From: Athripsodes cinereus
Lineage: Eukaryota; Arthropoda; Insecta; Trichoptera; Leptoceridae
Assembly (NCBI GenBank): GCA_947579605.1
Contig: OX388305.1
Location: 37,647,542 to 37,711,541, forward strand
Direction of reading: 5' to 3'
DNA length: 64,000 bases
Part shown: positions 1 to 17,677 of the stretch, one piece after another
Layout of the letters: every line of letters starts with the position of its first letter
Position numbering within the stretch: the first letter of the stretch is position 1
Position numbers and translations under genes: made by a program
Notes under the pieces: model-generated
What the model saw: the letters and a program-made list of their open reading frames with translations, nothing else
Databases searched by the model: none
What the model was told of the DNA's origin: nothing

Positions 1-465
1 TGGCTGGAAGGTTAGCTACATCTGCTGGCTACCCCACTTGTGGGATATGCAGTGATATTATGAATGAATGAATTGGTCATGAAACATTTTTATAAAATGT
101 CTATTACTAATGAAATGGGATTTCTTAATAGTCAGTGTGCTGGCAACAATCCTTATTATAAAAATGATCCATTACCAACTGGGAAATGCTGTACATCAAT
201 AGTTCTGTTGGTACCAAGGAGTGCAACTACATTAAATTACTTTTTAAATGTTAACGTTCCGGAAAACGAAGAGGAAAAGAACCTCCTTCATAATTTGAGA
301 AAATCAAAGATTTCACATAAAGATGTTGACATCATTTTTTTTAAAACTTGAACAAACCAAAAATTAAGTATGCAACCTTCAGCCAGTCTTATTATAATTT
401 TTGCTCTATCAGTTCCACCTTCTTTATTTATTTATCTTTATTGCATCTTCTTTTTGTTTCCATAG

Positions 466-6435
<5,970 letters not shown>

Positions 6436-7436
6436 GGGCGAACGTAATAAAAAATTTCATGTATTTGAGGAAATTCTGTGAACAATATCACCAAATTCAA
6501 ATAAATTTTGAATTGATGAATCATAAAACTGTATTTAGCGTTGATGTTGAAGGTGGTATGTTTTCATATACCTGCCTTGAGTCACATTACGTATCACTAA
6601 TTGCATGATTCTTCTGTTTTTGGTTATTGTATTTTTTTTAATTGTACCTGAAGTTGCCTGCTATTACTTTCATGCTGAAATTTTATTTTAAATTCTATAT
6701 AATGCATATTGTATTGATCTAATCAGGAAATTGATGAAATCAAAATAACAACTTTTTACATATTTTAAACAAAAGTTTAATGACTTTTTAACTTCTAAAA
6801 AGGTGAACGCGATTTAAACCGCCTTTGTTAAAGGCCAAAGTTCTTTTTCAATATTTTTGCACTACATCTGGCTCATTATTCAATAGGTATTCTATTGCAT
6901 CCTTATGACCATTAAAAGCAGCGAGCAGCAGTGCAGTTTATTGTTTTGTTAACCATTGATTGAATTCTTCAATTAGTCATTCAACAATAATATTCTATTA
7001 ATTCAATGCTGCGATCACATGATGTCATATCTCTTAACACTCTCTGAGAATCAGGGAAGCTTTATATTATTTATTTATTTACACCAGAGTGTACCAACAG
7101 GCATATAATATAAATTACAGCAATGTATTTACACAAAAATGTAATAAATTAAATGCCTCCTTTATAGGCACACCTATGTAACACAATTGAGTAGTTAGCC
7201 TACCAAACTAAACACACATTTAGAGGGAAATGTAACATTTTTATCCTTGGTTAGTAAATTAGCAATGCATGAGGACAACTGCTTGAAATTCTCAATTTTT
7301 CTAAAAGTTTAATATGTATCATCAAACAATTTTAAAATAAAAGAGAATGTTTTTATTATATTTATATAAAAAAAAAACTATTAGCCATAGAATTTTGCCA
7401 ATTTGTACTAATCAACAAGATAATGTTTTTTTTGTT
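6436..7436. other. CYFIP 3' UTR and gene-free DNA
   Basis: The first few hundred bases must hold the CYFIP 3' UTR; AATAAA occurs near 6498, but the real cleavage site cannot be fixed. Bases 7060-7260 look like an old LINE 3' end. I see no gene here. Confidence 0.4.
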
Positions 7437-7680
7437 TATCGCGAGAATGGATATAGTGAATTACATTTTTTGACGAAAAGGATATACTTGTCTGAAATAA
7501 AGGATGTGAGGAAGCTCGGGTGTCCGAGAATTACGTGGCTTGATCACGTGGATATAATTCTCAAGGACAGCCGTGTCTTGAGTTAGAGCAATTGACTTGT
7601 CTGCTTGAGAAATTGCATGAAGAAGCGAAAGAAGTATGTAAAGACAAATCTATATGGCGTTTCGATCTCTCTGCTAGATA
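7437..7680 (+). mobile_element. LINE 3'-end remnant
   Basis: The translation includes TKRIYLSEIKDVRKLGCPRI followed by TWLDHVDIILKD, the same C-terminal tail seen better preserved at 24244-24630. It is interrupted by a TAG after LKDSRVLS, and the remainder ([13 protein letters not shown]) continues out of frame to about 7680. Confidence 0.6.
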
Positions 7681-7749
7681 GATAGTTTTTTTTTATTATG
7701 AATGATGTCTGTAAAATATAAAAGTATCTTGATCATCATCATCATCATC

Positions 7750-7915
7750 ATCGCCCTCAACGCTCCTCTCGGGAGCACAGGGCAGAAACCAGCCTCCTCC
7801 ATTCAGAGCGTCTCTGTGCCAATTGCGTCACCTCTTTCCACGACATTCCTTGCGCTCTGATATCGTTGTCATAGGAACGGTGTATTGTGAAAGAGGGACG
7901 CCCGGACGTATCTTG
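7750..7915 (-). mobile_element. LINE 3'-end remnant (second family)
   Basis: The minus strand encodes SGRPSFTIHRSYDNDIRAQG, then WKEVTQLAQRRSEWRRLVSA and a stop, the C-terminal tail of an RTE-like reverse transcriptase. A CAT microsatellite at 7735-7752 is its 3' tail. A 45-bp piece of the same family lies at 25505-25550. Confidence 0.55.
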
Positions 7916-9467
7916 ATAAAGATCTTTAAAAAATATGCTATTTACTAAAATATGCATTTGTGTAAATTTCTACATTATTTAAAAAAGACACCATTTTAAA
8001 CATGTATAGGATTATTTATACATTTTCATTCTTAACATTTCACGTGTGGTATTTTTTTAAAGAAAATTCAACATTCCATACACATCAGCGTTTGTATTTG
8101 TATCCGCAAGAAAAGTGTGAAAAGATGGGAAACTTATTCTAAATCTACATCAAATAGTAATGATATGGGACAAACATGTAAGCTCGCACAAATATGACAA
8201 AAAAAGTATAAAGTTGGGATTTTTTCCACTGCTTATTGAGTTTGTAGAAGTATGGTGCCTATTCCTATTGTTGCCACATGAAAAAAATGTGAATGATTGA
8301 GTACATTTCATAGATAATATACTATAATATTTTTGAGTTAGGGAATTATTTTGATAGCTTTAGAAGGAAATTTGAGTATGCACTAGTTTATGCATTCAAG
8401 CAATACAACCAATGTATATAAATTATTATGGTGTATTATTTGAATGTAATGCTATTTGATCAATTTTTCCTTTAATTTTTTGTTATATTGATTATAAAAA
8501 TATAATAATAATAATGCATTTTATATGTAGAGTGTTATTGCGGGACAAATGTTTTACAAATTTATTTTGACAGTATACCTATAGATATCTTGTATTTCAG
8601 ACATAGACAAAATGTGTCATTAATTATTTTAGTATTGCAATTACATAAAATCATTGGATAACTGCCATAACATAAAATAAGCCTCATGATTGAGTATATT
8701 CAAAACTCCTTTTCCATGTGATTTATATTGGTCAATAATGAGATTTTGAGTTTTATATTACAATCTTGATGGTCTCTAAATACTCACACTGCCTACAATA
8801 CACCGATTGGGTTTTGAGGATGCGGTAGTTGTAACTATATTCTTGTTTTTCCAAATATTTTATCACATTGCACCTAGAAGAGGCTAATTATTAATGTAAA
8901 GATATTTTACATATTATTTTTAGTAAGCCTGCTGGCTGTCTCATTTTGGGATAATAAGGATATATAGATGGATAAATACTTTTTATATAAACTCAAGACT
9001 TAATGCTGAGAGAACACCAAGAAACACATGTTGTCTAAGTTAATTTAATGTATGAAATAATATTGTTTTTTTGTTTTACAAAAGTGTATACAACCTATAT
9101 CACAAGCGCACCTGACGCTTTCAACAACAAATTGACATTGTCGGGGCTGATTTGTTAATTTTATTTCATATTTTAAATAATTTAAAATGTTGTTCCATAA
9201 TTTTTCACTGGAACATTAAATTTAATTTGCCTGAAGTATATTTATTGCTTGAACATTAATTTTATAACAGTAAAATATATCTATGATTATTATACATCAA
9301 ATCTCGACAGTTAAAATAAATTTGTAGAAAAAGGAAATATTATCTAATTATTAATTAAGTAATGTAGGTATACAAGTATTTTATATTCTAGTATTTATAT
9401 TTATTATTATTGATTAAATAAATCAATTTATTTGTAATAATTTAGTTTCATTTTATTTCACCATATC
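7916..9467. other. AT-rich intergenic DNA, nothing recognised
   Basis: No reading frame of credible coding character, no structured repeat and no RNA gene was recognised. Confidence 0.4.
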
Positions 9468-9475
9468 CTTTATAC

Positions 9476-9795
9476 CAGTGTTCCGCAACAGGTGTACCAT
9501 GAGCGGAATACAGGTGTGCCGCGGTCAAATACAATTTATTTGAAATTTTACTATTTTTCATTATGTATTGAATAAATAAACAATGAAAAATAATTTTCGA
9601 AATATTAGATATATTTCGAAAATTATTTTTAATAATTATTATAACTTAATAATTTTTCAATGGTCCACCAGCGCCTGGTGTCGACTGTTAAAAACTGTGT
9701 AGTGTGCTTTGTACACACTATTTTAGCCGTGTGTGCCGTGGAATTCTAAGAAGAATTTTGGTGTGCTGCAGATGAGAAAAGGTTGTGGAGCACTG
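9476..9795. mobile_element. hAT-type MITE with 8-bp target duplication
   Basis: The termini begin CAGTGTTCCGCAAC and, on the opposite strand, CAGTGCTCCACAAC, the CAGTG start typical of hAT elements. Flanks are CTTTATAC (9468-9475) and CTTTATAT (9796-9803), an 8-bp duplication with one change. An internal inverted repeat around 9600 (TTTTCGAAATAT arms) is present. No transposase is encoded. Confidence 0.75.
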
Positions 9796-10500
9796 CTTTA
9801 TATTGCAAACTGTTTGATGTGGTCTTAGTATTATAGGTGGCAGTGGGTCTTACAGAAATGACCAAGTTTTTTTTCTATTATTTATTATATTCTCTATGAA
9901 TTAGTATTGAATTCAGAACCTCGAAGAAAACGGATGTGTTTTTGAGTGCCTAAGTTATTGACATTAATTTATTTTCATTATTAATGACTTATTTTTCATT
10001 AAATTTTATATTTTTTTCTAATAATGTTTTAAGATTTTCTGCTCTATATACTAATGAATATTGTGGTAGGCACGTACTAGTGGACAGTAAATAAAATTAA
10101 GCAAATATTTTTGGTAACGTTTTGATATATTTCAATATATAAAGAACATGACAACATACATAGAGTTGAAAGATATAATATTATGTGCATATATAAACTT
10201 CAGTTCAAATTTTCATCGAAAATGCATGAGAGACACGTGTACCAATGTTGAAACACATCTTTTCGATGAAACCAAACTGCATATTCTGGCGACAGGCCAG
10301 GCCATATGCAAAGGCATGAGCCAAGTCTTTGCACAGTGACTTTATCCAACGACTGTACGCAGTAAAGCTTTATATTGTTTAATGCGATTATATTAATATT
10401 TTTTTTTTTCATAGAATTGAGCACTGAACAAGGATAATCCCATCTGACAGTGACATAAGAAACATTAAAAATAATTTTAAAAGGAACATACTCATACAAT

Positions 10501-10745
10501 CCGCTACCTTAATGCAGAACTAGCCTATGTTGAAATTTTGGTCAAAGTGAGTTAAGTATTAAGAAACAAGAAATGATAATAATAGATATGAGATAATTTA
10601 ATGAATGAGAGTTATTAGATTCCTAAATTATAATGCTTGTCAAAATTTGCTTTAGATATTTTAAATATTACAAAAACAAAGTTTAAATCTGCTACTTTGA
10701 AAATTATCCAAAAACTCTTAGGCTAGTTCTGCATTAAGGTAGCGA
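10501..10745. mobile_element. MITE, about 245 bp, with terminal inverted repeats
   Basis: The left end CCGCTACCTTAATGCAGAAC and following bases are matched in reverse at the right end, giving roughly 28-bp inverted repeats. A diverged second copy is at 52808-53118. Non-coding. Confidence 0.65.
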
Positions 10746-12520
10746 ATTATCTTGAACAATATTTAAATTTTGGTTGCTAAAAATTAATTTCCTTAAGTTA
10801 TAATTCTCCTGTAGTCACAGTCTGACATCTGAAAATGTCAATATAGTCAAATGTAAATAATATAGCTAAAGTAAAGACATGTAACCAGAATTAGACTGCA
10901 CTTTAGGATCAAAAGTTGTTGTACATCTGTATTTGTGTTAATATAACATTAATTAAAAAATTCTACCTACATTATCCACAAATAAATTTCAATTCTATGG
11001 GAGTCTATCCTGTTTCATTGAATTATTAACAAATTATATATTATAGTACAACCGTGTATGTTTGCAAGGGACAGCTCATTAAGAATTACTATATCTCAGA
11101 TGGTACTGTTTATCAAGGAAGTGCATAGTCTTGTTATGTATTATGTCTATGAGCTAAATTCATAAATTAATCAAAATAATTGGAATGGGATTTAAAATCT
11201 ATATCATCTCTTCTTATCATGTAAATAATTCGAAACATTTTGTGGTGTTAAAAAATCATTAGATTTCAACTAAATATACAAATAGGTATTATTATAATTT
11301 AAATAGTTACTACAAGGGATGTGGTGGGAGAAGATATATTGAGAGATAATAAATTATTACTTGTTTTTCAATGATTTTTGCGCTTATATACATAAACAAC
11401 ATTTAAATATAATAACACATATTTTATTATTATGTGCATTTGATTTCAATAGCAATTAAACAAATATAATTTATAAAAATTAATCTAACAAAATTTAATA
11501 TCTTACAGAGTATTAAATTTTTTACTATGCATACATTTTAAACATATGGCAATACATAATTCTTAAATTTACAGACTGATAACTTCCAAATTTGAAAACC
11601 TAAAAGTCACCACAATAAAAATTCATAAGCTAACAATTCGAAAACGTTATATTGAAGCTCACAATTGTTTGTGGTTTTAATCAACTGTCATAGTACATCA
11701 AAACTTTGGCATGATGAATTTTGAGTCATCCGCGATTTGGGGGATCAATATTTTTCACAAAACAAATATGACTATCAAAATGTTGAAAATTGACATATTT
11801 ATCTTTAAAATACGATTTCGTTTTCAATATTAACTTTATCAAATCAAATATACCTTAGATATTTTATACACGCATAATTTTTATAAGGCAGCGTACCAAT
11901 TGATACAAATCGTGACTTTGAACACATTTTTAGAAACTTATTTAATAATACACCACCAAAAAGAAAGATAAACAATAATGAAAACGAGGAAGACAAGATG
12001 AAAAAATCAAATGATGTTATAAATAACTAACTGTGTATAATAAAAACAAATAGAATACAAAAATATAACATATCAATCGAGAAAACCTTTTTTATCAGAC
12101 AACAACCATAGCACCTTTCATTTTCTTCACAATGTTTACTCTACATTCTCAAGTATTAGATATTTCGAGTTATTTATTGGAAAATATAATCTAATCAGCA
12201 CTAAACGCATTCTACAATTATAAAAAATATACTAAAACAATAACTCACTAAAAATATATTCAAATGTTTGGCCAATTATTTTATACACCTATTTAAATTT
12301 AATCATATAATGATTAATTATTATGAAAATAAAATTCAAAATAATTACTTTCTATGGAGAAGATGCATTCAAATCTGATATATACAACAATAATAAAATG
12401 ATAAACACGCAAATCTATACAAACATAAGAGATACATATGAATTTAAAAAAATACATATTATAAAATAAAAAAGTGTTACTGAAAATATAATCAATAAAA
12501 TGTTTTAAACATTATGACTA
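10746..12520. other. AT-rich intergenic DNA, nothing recognised
   Basis: Short low-complexity frames only; no gene or repeat structure recognised. Confidence 0.4.
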
Positions 12521-12604
12521 ATATGTGTCGCTGAGTTTCGAAATCCGCTATAACACATTCAAATGTATGTGTTATAGCGGATTTCGAAACTCAGCGACAC
12601 ATAT
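12521..12604. repeat. Perfect 84-bp palindrome
   Basis: Arms of 38 bp at 12521-12558 and 12567-12604 are exact reverse complements around an 8-base spacer. The arms contain GCTGAGTTTCGAAATCCGC. No target duplication was seen. Confidence 0.85.
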
Positions 12605-13969
12605 ATTCTTGACTCGATAGTTGACAGCCCAAAGCATTTGTTATGTAATATTAAATCATAACTTACAAAGATTTCGCTACACTATTTACAGTATATATAT
12701 ATTTTAACGTGTAATAGGCTTATGCCGTGAGTTTTTAAAATTAAAAATAAAATAAAACTCATTCTAACAGAAAGGTATAAGGACAAGTAAATCATTTCAA
12801 TTTTAAATTTAGAAATAATTCCACATTTAAACTATTCTACCTTCAGGGGAGTTTATTGGTGGCCAGTGTAACGGTGTGTGGTATGTCGTGTGATAACACT
12901 CTTGACAACTAAAGACATTATAAATCTGAAATTCAGCAATAAGGTTTGCCACTCTTATTTTTGTGCTGGCGCAGAGATGGCAGCATCCATGTTTTTAATA
13001 TATTTAGCTGGAATGACTAACTAGTGTAATAAAAATGTATTTAAAAACTTTTTGTTTCAGTTTGGTCATCAACATTTCATAATATCAAGAAAGCCGTTAG
13101 CGAACAATCTGTGCTCCTGAGAGGAAAGCTAAAGAAAAAAAATCATCTACAAATGGTAAATTTAAAACAGAGTTTAAAATATAATCAATGTATAAAAACT
13201 GAGAACAAAAACAATAGAATAAAAAAATCAAATATTCAAAATTTACTTGACCATAAGTTAACATAGGTACATATTATGTTAGTTCAATTTGGCATAATTG
13301 AGTTTTAAAGTTATGACATTTTCACCAAATCTTTCCTAATTAAATATTAGTTTTTAGTTTTATTACGAGACAATAACCATTTTTCATTTGATTATGAAAA
13401 AAAAATCAGGTTACTGAAACACATAGATTTCAATTGAATTTAAATATGAACAATGTAACACAATTTGGCATTGACTATCTAAAAAAAACAAATTGATTCC
13501 AAAATCAAATTCATACTAATTATTATTTAAATTATCTTCATTTCATAAATATACAACAGTATAAGCTTTTTATGAATATATCACATTCACAATTCTTTTA
13601 TTAACATTTAATAATTTCAAACACAGGCAACATTATTGGTGACCCCGGATACCAATAACAAAACTAACCTAACCTTAAGTATTAAATAATAATTACAACA
13701 GCTATTCTTTATATTAATGATCTGTGAATATTTAATTGATCAATATGTTGTTTATGATTTTTTTCAATTATGTATTTTAATTTGGTTCACAATGGTGTGA
13801 ATATATGAAACAAATTGTATGAATTTAAGATACAATCATCTAACTAACCTATATATTTTATTTGGGTTAATAATAATGTAATCAACATTTGTTTTCAAAT
13901 CTGTCATAGTTTAGTTAACTTTACTGAAAGGATAGGATGAAAGTATGATAAGTCTAAAGCCTTCACACA

Positions 13970-14941
13970 TAGGGGGAAGTCCTACAGTACCACCCGGCAC
14001 CCAGTACCGGCCAGATGCAATTTTCGAAATTCTACAACGGATAGCGCTGAGACAGTTATTTCAATTCAAGTAATACGTTTTCACAAGCATATGCCTCGCT
14101 CAGCGGCGACATATTTCGACAAGTTTCCTGACAGTGCTAAAATTTGTGTTAAATATAGTGGACGTGCGACGCACGATTAAAGTTCTGCGAGTGATTGTTA
14201 TAGTTTTGAGGACGAGTTCTAAAGAAGTCAAACTTGGTATGTATTGACAGTTTATATAGCTATTATAAAATACATTGAAAATCAATCATTATCCGCACAA
14301 TCTTATGCTATGTTGAAATAATATTTTTCCCCGTTTCCTACAGTACCGGCCACAAAATTGTCCCTCAGTACCGGCCACTATTTAAATTAATTTATTTTGC
14401 TTATAGATACACCAAGATGCTTGGCAATGATAAAAATGGTGAGATGAAGAAATAAAGGGCACCTGGGATCCTGAAAATATGCGAAAAGCCGTGGAAAAGG
14501 TACTGAGTACTGAAATGAGTGGGGTGCGTCAGGCCGCAGATCGTTATCATGTACCAAGAACGACATTGAATGATAGAATTAGTGGTATCAAATGATGAGG
14601 ATTCGATACAATGTGGAAACTGCAATGCTCGGGTCCATGAAGCTTGTGCAAACGTATCAGAGCTATCAAATCAATATATTTACGATTATTGCCTTAAATA
14701 AATGTTGATTTTTTTGCTGGCCGGTACTGGAGGCCAATTTTTTTAAAGTCGATTTTTCTTTGTCTTGTAATTTTGTTAATAAAGTTGATTTTTTCTAAAC
14801 ATATCGATATTTTATTATTTTTATTTATAGTACAAGAGTTCCTTTACACATATCACTGGGTATTTTGCATGTAACCGAGAGGATTTTTATTTTATTATAA
14901 ATAAACCTTAGGGTGTCGGTACTGTAGGACTTCCCCCTACA
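13970..14941. mobile_element. pogo-like (Tc1/mariner superfamily) remnant, about 970 bp
   Basis: It is bounded by inverted TAGGGGGAAGTCCTACAGTA ends with TA at each border, the target of Tc1/mariner-type elements. The interior carries several copies of CAGTACCGGCCA. On the plus strand 14464-14595 encodes a pipsqueak-type helix-turn-helix (see that entry). The rest of the transposase is missing. Confidence 0.65.
14464..14595 (+). pseudogene. Pipsqueak-type HTH fragment of a pogo-like transposase
   Basis: Forty-three residues starting WDPENMRKAVEKVLS, with RQAADRYHVPRTTLNDRISG, then TGA. The tryptophan, the AA-x-x-Y core and VPRTTLNDR match the DNA-binding helix-turn-helix at the N-terminus of pogo/Tigger transposases and of Pipsqueak-type proteins. 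No DDE catalytic region follows before the right terminal repeat, so this is a remnant in a non-autonomous element. Domestication is possible but unsupported. Confidence 0.6.
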
Positions 14942-15693
14942 TCTCTTACACTTTCTAAATCTATCTCATTTGTGATGTCAATTGAACCGATTCTAATGAT
15001 TTGTCCACGATGTCGAATTTGGTTGAGTGTGTGAATCCAACATAATAATAGAATAATATGACATTTTTGTACAGTCATAGAGTATATTGCATCAAAGCAT
15101 AATCTTACAATTACACCAAAGACTAAAATACATACAAAGAATAAAAATAATTTGTATAATTTCATTCATTGTATCGGTATTAACATTGTAAAACTTCATT
15201 TCAAGATTATTTTAATAAAATGAACAATAATTTTTACTGGGTAGTATTACTCGAGTATATTGATTACACACAACTGTATTTGTGGACTCCGAGTTTGAAT
15301 CGTCAGGTGCTAATCTATACTGAATAAAAGCAAAGAACAAAATGATAAAACTTGAGATATACAGTGAAGATGTAGGGGTGTTAAGGAATAATGGCTAAAG
15401 AATAAATGTAGTAATGGAGACGAATTGGAAAGGTCATGATTGTTGATAATATGTTTTATAATTTGCATAACTCACAGTAAAAAACATTATTTTACTTTGT
15501 AAAATTTTGTTTCTATCATGACAAATAGGCAAATGTCGGACACACCTCCTATATACTTAATATATATAAGTATTCATGTAATTTCAATTGATTATGGGCT
15601 TAAAAAAGATAAGATTAACATAATCAGCTGCAATATTTAAATATTTGGTATAAGATAAAATACGTTGTCAATGTTAATGTTGTTTATCTGAGA
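14942..15693. other. AT-rich intergenic DNA, nothing recognised
   Basis: A minus-strand frame at 14908-15165 has a hydrophobic start, but it overlaps the transposon end and looks fortuitous. Confidence 0.35.
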
Positions 15694-16148
15694 TTAATTT
15701 GTATTTTATTATTATTGTTATTATTATCTATTAATTTGTATTTTATTATTATTGTTATTATTATGTATCTATTAATTTGTATTTTATTATTATTGTTATT
15801 ATTATCTATTAATTTGTATTTTATTATTATTGTTATTATTATCTATTAATTTGTATTTTATTATTATTGTTATTATTATCTATTAATTTGTATTTTATTA
15901 TTATTGTTATTATTATCTATTAATTTGTATTTTATTATTATTGTTATTATTATCTATTAATTTGTATTTTATTATTATTGTTATTATTATCTATTAATTT
16001 GTATTTTATTATTATTGTTATTATTATCTATTAATTTGTATTTTATTATTATTGTTATTATTATCTATTAATTTGTATTTTATTATTATTGTTATTATTA
16101 TCTATTAATTTGTATTTTATTATTATTGTTATTATTATCTATTAATTT
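15694..16148. repeat. 37-bp minisatellite, about 12 copies
   Basis: A near-invariant A/T unit beginning TTAATTTGTATTTTATTATT repeats head to tail with a 37-bp period. One unit carries a 4-base insertion near 15764. The uniformity implies recent expansion. Confidence 0.9.
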
Positions 16149-16582
16149 ATGCTTTTTTGAAGACAAATATAATTAAAGATTTTCAGGCCCCGAATACCAG
16201 CTCTAAGATGCTGTCTGGGGACAAAATTTTGTTATTTTTAGTACATATTTCAAATGTCATTTTAACCATTTATATTTGATTTGTTGTCTTGGACTATGTT
16301 GAAGAATAAAGTTTATTATAATTATTATTTTATATTGAAATAATTCTTGAATTTTGCTACAATGTCTTTGAATGTATGATGGAAAATTATTTTAGTTTTA
16401 CTTAATATTTAATTATATAGTGACCTGGTTTTGATTTATAAAATCATTGTCACTCTAATTTATTTCAATGATGATTTTATAACACTTGGAATGACTTTGT
16501 GAAAGTTCATTTTAATTCTATTAATTTATTTGACAATGATTAATTAGACAATGACTTTGTAAGTCGAAACTATATTATTAAT

Positions 16583-17125
16583 AGATAAAATTGAAAAAAA
16601 AACACAGCATGTAGTTAACTTCCAAATGACTTTTATTAACTTCGCTTACTAGTATTCAGAGACTCTCGACTTCATCATCAGGCGATTAGTAAAAAGTGAA
16701 ATAAGATTGAGTTTGTCGGTAGCCTGGAGGTAGAGTCTCGGCCTTCAGAACAAGGGGTCCGTGGTTCGATCCCAGGTGCCGGCAAACTCCCCTTTCACGG
16801 CACAAGCTTTTAGCTTAGTGTGAAAGGTGTATAAGGTTGTATTTGGGTTTATAACAAAACCCAGATATATCTTTTAAAAAAAAAAGATACAGAGACAAAC
16901 TTTATTTATAGGATTTGAACAAAAGAATGTTGGGAGAAGCCAGTGTTGATACTGGCTTCTCCCAACTATGATATAATTCATTGATAAAAAATTATTAGAA
17001 AGTGATCCGCTGTGGACGGATTCACAAGAGAAGAATTTAAAGAAAAATATACTAGTACGCGAAGTTAATAAAAGTCATTTGGAAGTTAACTACATACTGT
17101 GTTTTTTTTTTTTTCAATTTTATCT
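16583..17125. mobile_element. Fold-back element with about 70-bp terminal inverted repeats, carrying a SINE
   Basis: The left end (16583-16652) and right end (about 17050-17125) are reverse complements and include GTTAACTTCCAAATGACTTT. Between them are a SINE (16715-16880) and a 38-bp hairpin (16929-16966) with GGGAGAAGCCAG arms. The SINE interrupts the element and must be younger. Confidence 0.7.
16715..16880 (+). mobile_element. tRNA-derived SINE, family 2
   Basis: The tRNA-like head has a perfect B box GGTTCGATCCC (near 16764) and is followed by a body ending in a short hairpin (GGGTTTATAACAAAACCC) and an A-run. Further copies: minus-strand 62253-62395 with the whole head, and 27728-27830 with the 3' part only. 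Confidence 0.75.
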
Positions 17126-17229
17126 TGTAATGGACTTCCAACAAGTACCTTCGGTCAATAACATCAATATTTTATATTATTAAACATAAATAAATAAATA
17201 AATCATACAACACCGTTTGAAAATAGTAT

Positions 17230-17465
17230 ACCATTAGAATTATAAGAATGAAAATGTATGGTTTATGGTGGGTTGGACATGTGGAAAGAATGTGGATAGA
17301 ATGACAAATGGCAAAATCATTCAAATCAGATCATACACGAGCATGCATAAGGAATCCTAAAATGAAGTGAAGGAAGCAGAAAGTGTCTGGGAAGATATGA
17401 GTGAGTGGCGCAGAACCCTTTTTGCCTATCCCCCAAGGGAAACAGCATGATGGTGATGATGATAC
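17230..17465 (+). mobile_element. LINE 3'-end remnant
   Basis: A degenerate version of the [11 protein letters not shown]...VWEDMSEWRRTLFAYPPRE-type reverse-transcriptase tail, with frame breaks, ending in a GATGAT microsatellite. It lies just beyond the 3' end of the SLC25A42-like gene. Confidence 0.45.
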
Positions 17466-17677
17466 TATAAAAATAATTGTGATGAATCAGAGTAGCTTAA
17501 TTTTTGGACGAGCACAATTGAAAACAAATTTAAGGAAACTAAATCAGACAAAATGCAAGCCTAACAAAATGATAATATTATAACACAGATCATTGTGCAT
17601 AAAGACAGTTGCACACAAAAAACCTTTCATCAATTATTATCACACAGCATTTATTGTTCCTGGGACATCCACGGATG

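Noticed and set aside
64..351. 95-codon plus-strand frame near the left edge
   Set aside because: Starts in the end of a dispersed repeat (GTGGGATATGC), has no recognisable domain, no CYFIP similarity and no convincing splice sites; probably intronic.
15694..16148. CRISPR-like array
   Set aside because: Head-to-tail units without unique spacers, in eukaryotic DNA; a minisatellite.
16715..16790. tRNA gene suggested by GGTTCGATCCC
   Set aside because: The cloverleaf is not convincing and the same head plus body is dispersed; it is a SINE.
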